From NCBI GenBank assembly GCA_964547855.1, contig CAZJPG010000006.1:1-64000 (forward strand): a stretch of 64,000 bases of DNA, in the 5' to 3' direction. Position 1 is the first letter of the stretch, and each line of letters begins with the position of its first letter. The DNA is from JBAZHE01 sp964547855 (GTDB lineage: Bacteria; Patescibacteriota; Patescibacteriia; Patescibacteriales; WJLG01). The position numbers were made by a program, and so were the translations under genes. This document shows, in pieces, positions 17,155 to 25,562 of the stretch. The notes below the pieces were generated by a model. It was not told the origin of the DNA and did not search any database. It saw only the letters and a list, made by a program, of their open reading frames with translations.

Positions 17155-18417
17155 GTGGTCAATCCTCGTACCCTGATTAATGAAATAAATCTTCTGGAGA
17201 CGGCTGGCTTGAGCTATAACAATTTAATGTTGTCGCTTAATGCCAAGTTGATAATGCCGCAGCACGTGGTGCTTGATCGAGTGCGTGAGGCATCGTCCGG
17301 TAAAGGAAGAATCGGAACGACCGGTCGTGGTATTGGTCCTGCTTATGCAGATCATTATTCCCGCGTCGGTTTGGTCGTCAACGACCTTCTTAACAAAGAC
17401 CTCTTGGTCGAAAAAATAACTCGCAATTTGCGAGAAAAGAATCTGATGTTGAAAAGTTTCGATCCGGATGTGATCAGGGGAGTTATGTTTCAAGATGATC
17501 TGGACAAAGGAGTTTTCTATACTCTTTCTTCGTCTGGTTTTTTCAATGTCGATGCCATAGTCGAGACTTATTATAAGTATGGGCAAAAGCTTTCCGGCAT
17601 AATAAAAGAGACCGATCGGTATCTTAATGGTAAGGTGGAGGCAGGTTTCAATGTTTTGCTTGAAGGAGCACAAGGCCTATTTTTAAGTATTGACTATGGC
17701 TCATATCCTTATGTCACTTCCAGCGATTGTTCTGTTGCTGGGTTAGCTAAAGGTGTCGGCCTACAACCTTCGCAGGTCAACGTGTCGTTTGGTATAGTTA
17801 AGGGGTTTTATATGACCAGGGTGGGCGAGGGTCCGTTTCCGACGGAATTCGGAGGCGAGGCTTCAGCTCAGTGGTGTGCGACGAAAAAAAGATCTGACGA
17901 GGAAGGTGAATATCCTGATGCGTCGATCAACGATCCGGATGAATTTATTCAAGGCGTGGCTATGCGGCGCGAAGGCGATGAGTATGGCGCCACAACAGGG
18001 CGTCCGCGACGTACCGGGTGGCTCGACCTGCCTATGTTGCGTTACGCGGTCGGTATAAATGGTCATGATATAATCATGACGAAACTTGATGTTTTAAGCG
18101 GGTGTAAGACGATAAAAGTGTGCACTTCTTATAAATATCAAGGCCCCGACTTCCACTATGGAGATGCGACATTAAAAGCCAGAGATGTCATTTATGATGC
18201 GATTCCAATGTCCGAAGTTATGAAGCATTGTGTCCCGGAATATGTGGAATTTCCTGGCTGGGAAAGTGATCTGTCCGATGCTAAATGGATTAAAGATCTC
18301 CCGGAGCGCCTACGTGTCATCTTGAACTTCGTCCAAGAGAAGACCGGGGTAATAGTGAGGATGTTATCGGTCGGACCAGATCGCGAGCAGACCGTAGTGC
18401 GTCATTTCGATGATTGA
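17155..18417 (+). CDS. purA: Adenylosuccinate synthetase lacking its N-terminal region
   Basis: 420 aa. Clear PurA similarity begins at DGTVVNPRTLINEI, corresponding to about residue 90 of normal PurA. It continues through GTTGRGIGPAY, LLEGAQGL, YPYVTSSDC, TRVGEGPFPTE, TTGRPRRTGWLD and TKLDVL to a normal C terminus. The first ~90 residues, including the GDEGKGK loop and catalytic Asp/His, are absent. A TAA (17143-17145) stands four codons before GTG 17155, and no frame of the 230-base AT-rich gap upstream encodes them. No Shine-Dalgarno. There is also an insertion (CATKKRSDEEGEYPDASIND) relative to E. coli. Either a decayed gene or a repurposed enzyme. Confidence 0.8.
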   Translation: MVNPRTLINEINLLETAGLSYNNLMLSLNAKLIMPQHVVLDRVREASSGKGRIGTTGRGIGPAYADHYSRVGLVVNDLLNKDLLVEKITRNLREKNLMLKSFDPDVIRGVMFQDDLDKGVFYTLSSSGFFNVDAIVETYYKYGQKLSGIIKETDRYLNGKVEAGFNVLLEGAQGLFLSIDYGSYPYVTSSDCSVAGLAKGVGLQPSQVNVSFGIVKGFYMTRVGEGPFPTEFGGEASAQWCATKKRSDEEGEYPDASINDPDEFIQGVAMRREGDEYGATTGRPRRTGWLDLPMLRYAVGINGHDIIMTKLDVLSGCKTIKVCTSYKYQGPDFHYGDATLKARDVIYDAIPMSEVMKHCVPEYVEFPGWESDLSDAKWIKDLPERLRVILNFVQEKTGVIVRMLSVGPDREQTVVRHFDD

Positions 18418-18432
18418 TTAGACCGTTGTCAT

Positions 18433-18470
18433 AAAGGCCATCTTCATTATTTTTGAAGACGGCCTTTTTT
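18433..18470 (+). terminator. Rho-independent terminator after purA
   Basis: AAGGCCATCTTC pairs with GAAGACGGCCTT, followed by T6. Confidence 0.9.
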
Positions 18471-18567
18471 GTTTTTTTTGCCTTTTATCGTAACAGGGGA
18501 TATAATTTAATTCAGCGGTTGTTTATTGATTTAATGTCCGCTTTTTTGTTTATTATAAGCTAATAAA

Positions 18568-19827
18568 ATGAGTAGAATAATAAAAATATTTTTAATTTTA
18601 GCCATATTTACATCTGGTGTAGTATTTTTTGTTTCACGACGAGACAAGTTTGATGAAACGAAAAATGTTCAAGCTCAAGAGGCTGAAGAGCGACAAGAAG
18701 TTTTGGTCGTGCCAGATAAAAAAGTTTTAGTAGAGGTTAAAGATGGGGATACTTATGGTAAATTAATGGATAATGCTGGCGTTGGCGGCAAGACGGCCAC
18801 TGCCATCTATGACGCTGCTAAAGACACATACGATTTGGCTAAGGTGCGCCTAGGTAGATCATTGGAGCTTATTTACGATAAGGATACCGATGATTTTAAA
18901 GAGTTGGTTTATAAGATCGATTCAGAAGATGAGTTGTCGGTGAAAAATTTAGATTTTTATTCGAAACCAGCATCTTCTTCTGCTTCATCGACTTTAGGAT
19001 GGGCAGCAGAAATTAGGCCAATCGCCTATGAGGTTAGGGTCGTGGCTAGGGGTGGTGATGTCGAGTCATCGATGTATCAAGCGGCCATCGACAATAATAT
19101 CGACACCAGGGCAATAATAGAATTGGCCGACGCCTTTCAGTGGTCGATCGATTTTGCGATGGATCCTCGAGTCGGAGATAAGTTTAAGTTTGTTTATGAA
19201 GAGCGATACCTTGACGGTGAATTGGCTTCGCCAGGCAAGGTCTTGGCCGGTTATTATATAAACGATGGGACGAAATATGAAATTTATCATTTTCATGAAA
19301 ACGATGAAAATGACGGATATTTCGATGGTGATGGAAATTCTGTTCAAAAAATGTTTCTCAAGGCTCCAGTCGCATTTAAGTATATTTCTTCTGGGTTCAC
19401 TACTGGCTTGCGCTATGTCGAGGCTTTTAATGTCTCTACCGGCCACAGAGCTATTGATTATGCCGCTCCATTAGGTACGCCGATTCGTGCTGTTGGTGAT
19501 GGCACTGTTACTTATGCTGCCTGGAGTACGGCTGGATATGGCAATCTTGTAAAGATAAGGCATAACGGTACTTATTCCACTAACTATGGACATCTTTCTA
19601 AATTTGCCGTGAAAAGCGGCACCAAGGTCAAACAGGGGCAGGTAATAGGTTATGTTGGTTCGACTGGTTTTTCTACTGGTCCGCACTTGCATTATGAGAT
19701 GGTTAAAAATGGAGTTAAGATAAATCCGCTTACAGAGGTTTTGCCTCCTGGACAGGCCATTAAAGATGAGAACCGAGAACGTTTTAATAATGAATTGGCC
19801 AAGTGGAAAGAGATGTTAGGAGAGTAG
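18568..19827 (+). CDS. M23-family peptidoglycan metallopeptidase
   Basis: 419 aa. An N-terminal signal anchor (IIKIFLILAIFTSGVVFFV) is followed by a region resembling the LysM/OapA-like domain of envelope endopeptidases (VEVKDGDTYGKLMDNAGV). The C-terminal LytM/M23 domain carries the zinc ligands in HRAIDYA and HLHYE plus the conserved GYGNLVKIRHNGTYSTNYGHL. It would cut peptide cross-links in the wall outside the membrane. The catalytic set looks complete. A TATTAT box lies about 12 bases before the ATG. Confidence 0.92.
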   Translation: MSRIIKIFLILAIFTSGVVFFVSRRDKFDETKNVQAQEAEERQEVLVVPDKKVLVEVKDGDTYGKLMDNAGVGGKTATAIYDAAKDTYDLAKVRLGRSLELIYDKDTDDFKELVYKIDSEDELSVKNLDFYSKPASSSASSTLGWAAEIRPIAYEVRVVARGGDVESSMYQAAIDNNIDTRAIIELADAFQWSIDFAMDPRVGDKFKFVYEERYLDGELASPGKVLAGYYINDGTKYEIYHFHENDENDGYFDGDGNSVQKMFLKAPVAFKYISSGFTTGLRYVEAFNVSTGHRAIDYAAPLGTPIRAVGDGTVTYAAWSTAGYGNLVKIRHNGTYSTNYGHLSKFAVKSGTKVKQGQVIGYVGSTGFSTGPHLHYEMVKNGVKINPLTEVLPPGQAIKDENRERFNNELAKWKEMLGE

Positions 19828-19832
19828 TTCGG

Positions 19833-19861
19833 TTGACAAAAAATCAACTCATTAGTAATGT
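19833..19861 (+). promoter_or_regulatory. Promoter of the multi-spanning membrane protein
   Basis: TTGACA (19833-19838), 17-nt spacer, TAATGT (19856-19861). Confidence 0.55.
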
Positions 19862-19909
19862 TTTGTTGGTTCATTAAAATTTATCAAAAGAAGAAAGGGG
19901 AGTTTTTTC

Positions 19910-20701
19910 ATGAGTGGAGGAGTATTTCTTTTGAATCAAAAAAGTAGAAGAAGCTTAGAGGATTACCTTCGTCCCAGTAGGAAGATGTTATATTTGGGAG
20001 GTATTTTTTCGACCTTGACCCTAATTTTTTGGGTAGCCTGGTCCGCCTGCTTTGGCAAAGTGCCGATCATAACGAGCTTTCCTGATTTGCATGGAGGCCA
20101 TTGGTATCTTCCATTTGATATATCAATGTGGTTGTCGATTCCTTATGTTGGTCTAATGGCTGCTTTTATAGCTTTCCTGTTCCACGAGGCGTGGTCGAAT
20201 GTTGATTTGTCATCACTGGGGACATCCGTATTTTTAACACCATTCGCAGCTGGAGGCGCCGGTTTTTGCTTTAGCGTCGTGGCTGGGTGGTTCGATAAGA
20301 TATTCATTGATGCGGATATTTTGCCTGGTGTCGATCTTGGTGGGGCGATAGCCTTAAGCTCTTTTACTGTTTTTGTGGTGTTGCTTTTATTTTTAAAGGT
20401 TTTTAAGATAATAGATTTTGAAGTTTGGCATATTCAAGATTGGGCACTAATGTCGTTATATGGTCTAGCTAGCGGTTTTGGTATTGTTTTTGGTCTCTCA
20501 ATAATGGGAGTTATAAGTGATGGGATGGCCTCTACTGGACCATTGAGCATGATCATGATGGGCGTGGCCTTTGCTTGCTTGACTCCATTCGCATTATTTC
20601 TAGTGTTATTGATAGCAGCATGCTTGATCGGTCCTTTCATCTCTATTGGTGTTCTTTTGTTAAAAGCTATAGTGTCAATATCGAATTCTGTAAGTGGTTG
20701 A
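19910..20701 (+). CDS. Multi-spanning membrane protein, unknown
   Basis: 263 aa with about six hydrophobic segments beginning after residue 25 (LGGIFSTLTLIFWVAW, YVGLMAAFIAFLF, FLTPFAAGGAGFCFSVV, SFTVFVVLLLFLKV, and two more). Soluble loops are short and hold no recognised motif. GAAAGGGGAG precedes ATG 19910. Own promoter and terminator make it monocistronic. Function not recognised. Confidence 0.75.
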   Translation: MSGGVFLLNQKSRRSLEDYLRPSRKMLYLGGIFSTLTLIFWVAWSACFGKVPIITSFPDLHGGHWYLPFDISMWLSIPYVGLMAAFIAFLFHEAWSNVDLSSLGTSVFLTPFAAGGAGFCFSVVAGWFDKIFIDADILPGVDLGGAIALSSFTVFVVLLLFLKVFKIIDFEVWHIQDWALMSLYGLASGFGIVFGLSIMGVISDGMASTGPLSMIMMGVAFACLTPFALFLVLLIAACLIGPFISIGVLLLKAIVSISNSVSG

Positions 20702-20709
20702 TATTTTTG

Positions 20710-20744
20710 AGCATCAAGTTCCTTGAGTGGACTTGATGTTTTTT
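20710..20744 (+). terminator. Rho-independent terminator
   Basis: CATCAAGT pairs with ACTTGATG, followed by T6. Confidence 0.88.
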
Positions 20745-20760
20745 ATTTTCCGCCATTAGG

Positions 20761-20769
20761 TGTTATAAT
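20761..20769 (+). promoter_or_regulatory. Extended -10 promoter, leaderless start
   Basis: TGTTATAAT with ATG 20778 eight bases after the -10 box. Confidence 0.75.
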
Positions 20770-20777
20770 ACATACTT

Positions 20778-21473
20778 ATGTTGTTAGGTGGTAAAAAAAT
20801 AATCATTTTTTCTGTAGCAGCTATAGGTTTTTTAGTTGCTGTTTATGGTTCTTATCTTTATTTGCGCTCGACGGCACCACAAAGACAGAGACGTGCCGAG
20901 CTGGCCGCTGTCGAAGTGCGTGAATATCAAGGGCAGAATCTTTCTTCGGTCAATGATTTTCGTGAGAATTCCATAGCTGGTCCGCAACATGTCGATCGGG
21001 AAAATTATCGTTTGAAAATAAAGGGTTTACCATCAGGAGATAAAGAAATGACCTATCAAGAGGTCCTAAGCCTCCCGACTTATAAAAAAATCGTCACCCT
21101 AAATTGTGTAGAGGGGTGGAGTGCTAAAATACTTTGGGAGGGGGTGTTAATTAAAGATCTTTTTGGTAATGAGATCTTTCCTTCTGAAGATAAGGTGGTG
21201 ATTTTTCGATCGGTCGACGGTTATTCGACGTCGCTACCCTTAGATTATGTTTTGAACAACAATATAATAATGGCTTTTAAGATGAACGACATAGAGATCC
21301 CTCCAGAAAGAGGTTTTCCATTTCAGGTCGTAGCCGAGAGTAAATACGGATATAAGTGGGCTAAATGGATCAATGAGATCGAGCTATCTTCTGATGAGGG
21401 ATTTAAAGGGTTCTGGGAGCAGAGAGGATTCTCTGATACGGCAGATATAAATGACAATTCTTTGGCTAAATAA
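20778..21473 (+). CDS. YedY/sulfite-oxidase-like molybdopterin oxidoreductase
   Basis: 231 aa. An N-terminal membrane anchor (IIIFSVAAIGFLVAVYGSYLYL) is followed by the sulfite-oxidase-type molybdopterin fold: YRLKIKGL, LPTYKKIVTLNCVEGW with the Mo-ligand Cys, WEGVLIKDLF, SVDGYSTSLPLDYV, PPERGFPFQVVAESKYGYKWAKWI. Shorter than MsrP/YedY (~330 aa). No obvious twin-arginine signal, which is odd because the cofactor is normally inserted in the cytoplasm before export. It is followed after 6 bases by a small membrane protein that looks like its electron donor. Confidence 0.85.
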   Translation: MLLGGKKIIIFSVAAIGFLVAVYGSYLYLRSTAPQRQRRAELAAVEVREYQGQNLSSVNDFRENSIAGPQHVDRENYRLKIKGLPSGDKEMTYQEVLSLPTYKKIVTLNCVEGWSAKILWEGVLIKDLFGNEIFPSEDKVVIFRSVDGYSTSLPLDYVLNNNIIMAFKMNDIEIPPERGFPFQVVAESKYGYKWAKWINEIELSSDEGFKGFWEQRGFSDTADINDNSLAK

Positions 21474-21479
21474 AAAATT

Positions 21480-21701
21480 ATGTGGAACAAAATAAGAAAG
21501 ACGATCAATTGGCTTCTTCTTGCCGTTTCTGCTGGCTTATTGATAAGCGGCTATAGCATGGTAAATTTTCGAATCATGAGTCCGATATTTGGAGGATTAT
21601 TGGAAAAATCAGACCTTTTTAAAATACATACGAGCTTGGCAATATGCTTTATTTTTTTGATCTTGTTGCATGTAATAAGAATGCGGCCAAAGAAACAATA
21701 A
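21480..21701 (+). CDS. Small cytochrome b-like membrane protein
   Basis: 73 aa with two membrane segments (INWLLLAVSAGLLISGYSM and TSLAICFIFLILLHVIRM). A His at the start of the second helix (KIHTSL) and one near its end (LLHVI) resemble DUF4405/cytochrome b561-type heme ligands. It starts 6 bases after the YedY-like gene, so the pair mirrors MsrP-MsrQ in miniature; heme binding is inference. Confidence 0.65.
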   Translation: MWNKIRKTINWLLLAVSAGLLISGYSMVNFRIMSPIFGGLLEKSDLFKIHTSLAICFIFLILLHVIRMRPKKQ

Positions 21702-21706
21702 TAAAG

Positions 21707-21732
21707 ATTCCGGCAAAATAGCCGGATTTTTA
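21707..21732 (+). terminator. Rho-independent terminator
   Basis: TCCGGC pairs with GCCGGA, followed by T5. Confidence 0.85.
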
Positions 21733-21735
21733 TAT

Positions 21736-21764
21736 TTGACAATCAACTTTGCTTAATATAAAAT
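21736..21764 (+). promoter_or_regulatory. Promoter of the small Cys-rich gene
   Basis: TTGACA (21736-21741), 17-nt spacer, TAAAAT (21759-21764). Confidence 0.75.
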
Positions 21765-21816
21765 CAATTAGAATTGATCAAGATTTTGTTTTTTCAAATT
21801 CGAAAGGAGTTTGCTT

Positions 21817-22089
21817 ATGGTGGCAAGCAAAGAGATGTCGGAGAAGGAATGTCGCAACCCCGGATGCAGCGGAAAGGTGAGTACGCTTGACGATAATGCT
21901 ATTCCTTTTTCCGGTTGCGCTTGTCTAACAGAGGTCTATCCGTGCAGTATTTGTGGTTTAGTCCACCATGAAGATGGTCGCTATATTCACGATCGCACAG
22001 ACTTGTCTATCGGTCTTTTTTATCGAAGTGGGCGCTTTAACAAAAGGCCAATCAATAAAAAAGAGGGAAAAAATAAAAAGAAGGCATAA
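21817..22089 (+). CDS. Small Cys-rich, zinc-ribbon-like protein
   Basis: 90 aa from ATG 21817, chosen because AAAGGAG (21803-21809) is 7 bases upstream. Cys/His spacing (ECRNPGCSGK, then GCACL, then PCSICGLVHH) suggests a zinc-binding fold over residues 10-55. A basic tail (NKKEGKNKKKA) follows. No membrane segment. Own promoter and terminator. Not recognised; nucleic-acid or ribosome binding would fit the composition but is not shown. Confidence 0.65.
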   Translation: MVASKEMSEKECRNPGCSGKVSTLDDNAIPFSGCACLTEVYPCSICGLVHHEDGRYIHDRTDLSIGLFYRSGRFNKRPINKKEGKNKKKA

Positions 22090-22113
22090 GCCAAAATGTT
22101 GGATTTTTTACGA

Positions 22114-22151
22114 AAAGACCGTCTCCTAAAAATGGAAGACGGTCATTTTTT
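22114..22151 (+). terminator. Rho-independent terminator
   Basis: GACCGTCT pairs with AGACGGTC, followed by T6. Confidence 0.85.
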
Positions 22152-22178
22152 ATGATGAATATATTTTTCAAAGAATGC

Positions 22179-23012
22179 TTACTGCTGATCCCTACCTTCT
22201 CTTATTTTTTGCGAGAAATTCAAGGATTCTCGAAACATGTCGGCTCGATCGTTTACTTTGTAATTTTTTCTAGTCTCACTGATCGGACCGTTTATGTTTA
22301 GAAGATCTAGCTCAAAAGCCAGTTCATCGGATTTACTTGGATATAAGACGCGCATGTCAAATCGAACTTTACCTGGCGTGACTTCGTTGATGCGATCAGC
22401 TAAGTTTGTGGAACATGAGTTAAAGAAGGTATTATAGAATTCCGGCTTATCGTATAGGTCGTTAGCCTTATTGAGCATGCCTATGAATAATTTTTGAGCA
22501 TTCTCCTTTGATACCTTGGCAGGATAGACATAAACGTCGTCTAGGCGATAGTTGGCGCGAACTCCGATCACGTCGCGCTCGTCCGCTATGACATACATCA
22601 ATTCGTATTTATTAAATAGGCCGTTAAGGGCGGTATATGACTGATCTTTTTCTCGGCGGGCCTCTGGTGAAATAGCGACGTATCGTCCATCAGAAAAACC
22701 GAAAGACAGAAATACATGGGCAGCCCCTGGCAACGAAGAGAAGGGGACCATTATAAAATCAACTGTCTCTAACTTGCCCAGGTCGAAGGTCGCGTCATAA
22801 TAATTGGGGTCGTATTCAGTGGCACTACGATAGAAAAAGTTTCGTATATCATGAATGGTTATGGAGTTGCCATTTATTTCGGCGTAAGGCATTACAGCTT
22901 GATCAATAGCCCAGTCTTTGTCGTTCGTTGGGTGCCCGCCCTTAACTATTAAAAACCAGTATGCGCTAGATAAAACTAGCAGCAATAAGAATAATTTAAA
23001 AAGTGTTTTCAT
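22179..23012 (-). CDS. DUF4105 / Lnb N-terminal periplasmic domain protein
   Basis: 277 aa. N-terminal signal anchor (LFKLFLLLLVLSSAYWFLI), then the DUF4105 pattern: HVFLSFGFSDGRYVAISPEAR with the conserved His, and NSCSTNLADRIN with the conserved Cys (about residue 195). The family includes Lnb lipoprotein N-acyltransferases and uncharacterised Cys-His envelope enzymes; which reaction applies here is unknown. The start is leaderless: TGCTATAAT on the minus strand ends 8 bases before the ATG. Confidence 0.82.
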   Translation of the reverse strand: MKTLFKLFLLLLVLSSAYWFLIVKGGHPTNDKDWAIDQAVMPYAEINGNSITIHDIRNFFYRSATEYDPNYYDATFDLGKLETVDFIMVPFSSLPGAAHVFLSFGFSDGRYVAISPEARREKDQSYTALNGLFNKYELMYVIADERDVIGVRANYRLDDVYVYPAKVSKENAQKLFIGMLNKANDLYDKPEFYNTFFNSCSTNLADRINEVTPGKVRFDMRVLYPSKSDELAFELDLLNINGPISETRKNYKVNDRADMFRESLNFSQKIREGRDQQ

Positions 23013-23132
23013 ATCTTTTTATTATAGCACATAAAATGGCGACCTAATCATTTGATTGACGTTTTCATTATTACTTGTTAGTTTGTTATTTCGCACATTG
23101 ACCTTAAAATAAATTTCGAAAAGGAGCTTAAA

Positions 23133-24182
23133 TTGGCACATGAATATTCTGAAAAAAATTGTATGTCGATCCTGCCATGGGTCAATTTGACCTATGAATG
23201 TATTTTTTCTTGTCCCCACTGTTATTCATGCCCATCGAATGATCATTACTTCATGAGTGATGAAGTATTCAGTGATATCATGAATCTGTTGTCTGATATG
23301 GCTGTGCGTCGAATGCTTTTTTCTGGTGGAGAGCCAACTCTTCATCCAAAATTCATTTCAATGCTGGCTCGCTGCAAATCAATGCATATAAAGTCCATGG
23401 TCAATAGTAATGGTCTTGCCTTCGCTGATCCGACTTTTACGGAAACGGCTATTGGTAACGGTCTTTCGTTGGCTAATATATCCCTTAAAGCGGTTAATAG
23501 GAATGATTTCGTCTCTATTACTGGTTTTGATGGCTTTGAACTTCAGTGCAAAGCCATCCGTAATCTAATATCTTATCAGAAATTGTCGCTAATAGTCAGT
23601 CTGACCCTTAATCGCTATTTGATGGAAAATTTTCGTGAAGCGATAGATTTGATGCAGAGTCTGGGGGTTAAATCAACGGCTGTTAATGTGGCTAAGGCTA
23701 TAGAGGGAAGCGATCATACTGGCGGCGGAACCATTGTTTCGGATAAGGAGGCGGTTGAATTCATTATTGATAATTCAAACCTTCTTTCTGACAGTGGACT
23801 GGATTATACGTTGCGTTTGGACATGCCTCTTTGTCTGTTTAGAGGTAAGGGGATGAATAAGCGCCTATCCATGCTCAATGTGTTGACCAATTGCTTCTTT
23901 CGTAATAATAATTCGTTGATTTTTGATCCGCATGGCAATTTAATACCGTGCAATATCATGACTTCCGAAATACTTGGCAAAATCGGTACGGATTTTTCTA
24001 CCGCAGCTGAATACCGAGCCTTTTTGCACCGTCATGATATAAAGGAGCGACTAGACGGATTAAAAGGTAGAGAACAAGAATGCGAATCGTGCGAGCTTAG
24101 TCATAAATGCTGCCGAGGTTGCTCTGCCATGAAGCGTAATACTGGGAATTATTTTGTGGAAACTGGTTTCTGCTATGGTTGA
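23133..24182 (+). CDS. Radical SAM protein with SPASM-type C terminus
   Basis: 349 aa. TTG 23133 is used because AAAGGAGC ends 6 bases upstream. The radical SAM cluster is C23-x3-C27-x2-C30 (CIFSCPHC), followed by FSGGEPTLHP (SAM-binding GGE). The C-terminal ~80 residues have a SPASM-like Cys set (NCFF, IPCN, CESC, KCCRGC) for auxiliary Fe-S clusters. Such proteins modify peptides or mature enzymes. No obvious precursor peptide sits beside it; the nearest small genes are the Cys-rich protein at 21.8 kb and membrane genes. Confidence 0.88.
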   Translation: MAHEYSEKNCMSILPWVNLTYECIFSCPHCYSCPSNDHYFMSDEVFSDIMNLLSDMAVRRMLFSGGEPTLHPKFISMLARCKSMHIKSMVNSNGLAFADPTFTETAIGNGLSLANISLKAVNRNDFVSITGFDGFELQCKAIRNLISYQKLSLIVSLTLNRYLMENFREAIDLMQSLGVKSTAVNVAKAIEGSDHTGGGTIVSDKEAVEFIIDNSNLLSDSGLDYTLRLDMPLCLFRGKGMNKRLSMLNVLTNCFFRNNNSLIFDPHGNLIPCNIMTSEILGKIGTDFSTAAEYRAFLHRHDIKERLDGLKGREQECESCELSHKCCRGCSAMKRNTGNYFVETGFCYG

Positions 24183-24188
24183 TCTTTG

Positions 24189-24227
24189 AACGGCCGAATC
24201 GTTTTATACGATCGGCTGTTTTTTATT
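24189..24227 (+). terminator. Rho-independent terminator
   Basis: An imperfect GCCGA/TCGGC stem followed by T6, between convergent genes. Confidence 0.7.
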
Positions 24228-24230
24228 TTT

Positions 24231-25010
24231 TTATTGTTGGCCCATTTCTTCTTTTTTTTCTTTTATCGCTTCGGTCGCTTCCCTGACCTGTTTCTCCAGT
24301 TTTTTTATGTTAGCCTTATCTTCTTCTTTTTTTTCTTCTTTGGCGATTTTTTCCTCGGCTTTGATATTTTTTTCTACGGAATCCTTGACTTCAAAGAATT
24401 TCATCAATGAAAAGACAACCATTGAGGCAAAGACTATTCCTAACAAGTTGATGCCGAACATCTCTCCTGCATTAACGGCCAATTTCCAGTCGAGCATAGA
24501 GAGACCGATGCCAGCGGCGACCAATGGTGGCAATAGCGAGACCGAGATGGCTACACCTGGGACCACGTCAGATATATTGTCTTTGGTTATTACGTAGGCC
24601 ACGGCTACGCCGGAAAATAGGGCCACAAGGAAGTATGCTAAGCTTGGGTAAGTGTGGGATAGTAAACTTCCCAACATTTGTTTTTCTGGCATGAGGACCG
24701 CTACGGAAAAAGAAACTATTAGGGTTAAAATGATCGCGCGCAGTATGACCAAGGAAGACCTTTCAATCAGTTTTAACTCTCCAACGACTAACCCCATCCC
24801 TAAACAAAGCATTGGAAATAACATAGGTGCCACCAACATGCCACCTATAACTATGGCAACATTGTCGAGTGTTAGTCCTAGAGTAGTTATTAGTGTTGAT
24901 ATTATAAGCAAAAGAAAAAAATCAAAACTAGGAGCGCTTTGTTCGAATAATCTATCAACTGTTATCCGTTTTTGTTTTTTAGTGGTTTTTTCTGGCTTAA
25001 CAAAAAGCAT
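24231..25010 (-). CDS. DUF389 membrane protein
   Basis: 259 aa. About six membrane segments with the DUF389 hallmark region (LTLDNVAIVIGGMLVAPMLFPML) and VVPGVAISVSLLPPLVAAGIGL. The last ~60 residues are a highly charged Lys/Glu coiled coil (AEEKIAKEEKKEEDKANIKK). Function of the family is unknown. An extended -10 on the minus strand lies about 35 bases upstream of the start, so this gene has a short leader. Confidence 0.85.
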   Translation of the reverse strand: MLFVKPEKTTKKQKRITVDRLFEQSAPSFDFFLLLIISTLITTLGLTLDNVAIVIGGMLVAPMLFPMLCLGMGLVVGELKLIERSSLVILRAIILTLIVSFSVAVLMPEKQMLGSLLSHTYPSLAYFLVALFSGVAVAYVITKDNISDVVPGVAISVSLLPPLVAAGIGLSMLDWKLAVNAGEMFGINLLGIVFASMVVFSLMKFFEVKDSVEKNIKAEEKIAKEEKKEEDKANIKKLEKQVREATEAIKEKKEEMGQQ

Positions 25011-25070
25011 AGGCTTTAAGATGATATATTTTTATATATTAATTATAGCATAAATATGTGTTTTTGGAAA

Positions 25071-25106
25071 TAAAAAATCGGAACCTTTTGGTTGTGGTTC
25101 CGATCG
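25071..25106 (-). terminator. Rho-independent terminator (minus strand)
   Basis: ATCGGAACC pairs with GGTTCCGAT; on the minus strand a T6 run follows. It ends the small membrane-protein gene. Confidence 0.85.
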
Positions 25107-25122
25107 TAATCATCAAAATGAT

Positions 25123-25434
25123 TTACGGTTTTTTTGGGGTCGACCTATTGGAAAAATGTGAGGTCTCTTCTTCTGTCAAGAAATTATTGGGTGGCCCGGC
25201 ATTATCGACTGATACGTACATGGTCCAAAAAAGCGAGACTGAAGCGATGAGGGCCGGAATCCAGAGTGGTGGGGCCACTATTTCTTTTATTGGCAACGCG
25301 ATCAGCGTGGCATATGTTCCAAGAATCAATAATGAAATGAGGTTTATGACCTTTTGATAGGTTTTAGCCTCTGTCATTGTGATTAGCGGTAGGAGTGAGG
25401 CTATCGCCAATAAGACAATTTTGACTATTTCCAT
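25123..25434 (-). CDS. Small membrane protein, unknown
   Basis: 103 aa from the ATG at 25434 (MEIVKIVLLAIASLL); the longer frame upstream looks non-coding. Three hydrophobic segments (VKIVLLAIASLLPLI, VINLISLLILGTYATLIALPI, WIPALIASVSLFWTMYV) precede a polar C-terminal tail. GGGG precedes the start. Not recognised. Confidence 0.65.
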   Translation of the reverse strand: MEIVKIVLLAIASLLPLITMTEAKTYQKVINLISLLILGTYATLIALPIKEIVAPPLWIPALIASVSLFWTMYVSVDNAGPPNNFLTEEETSHFSNRSTPKKP

Positions 25435-25562
25435 TTTTACCCCTAACTTGTGAAAGGTGAAAAAGAGCTTTGATTGGTATATTACAGTAAGAGGTCTTTT
25501 TGTCAAATATAATGTTGTTTGATTGTCAAAATAAACTTTTTGTGTTATATTATACTTTCTTT

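Noticed and set aside
17099..17176. 25-codon frame overlapping the purA start
   Set aside because: No Shine-Dalgarno and no similarity to the missing PurA N terminus; a frameshift from it could not restore GDEGKGK.
24307..25053. Plus-strand frames of 96 and 133 aa opposite the DUF389 gene
   Set aside because: Antisense shadows of a well-supported membrane protein; no start signals.
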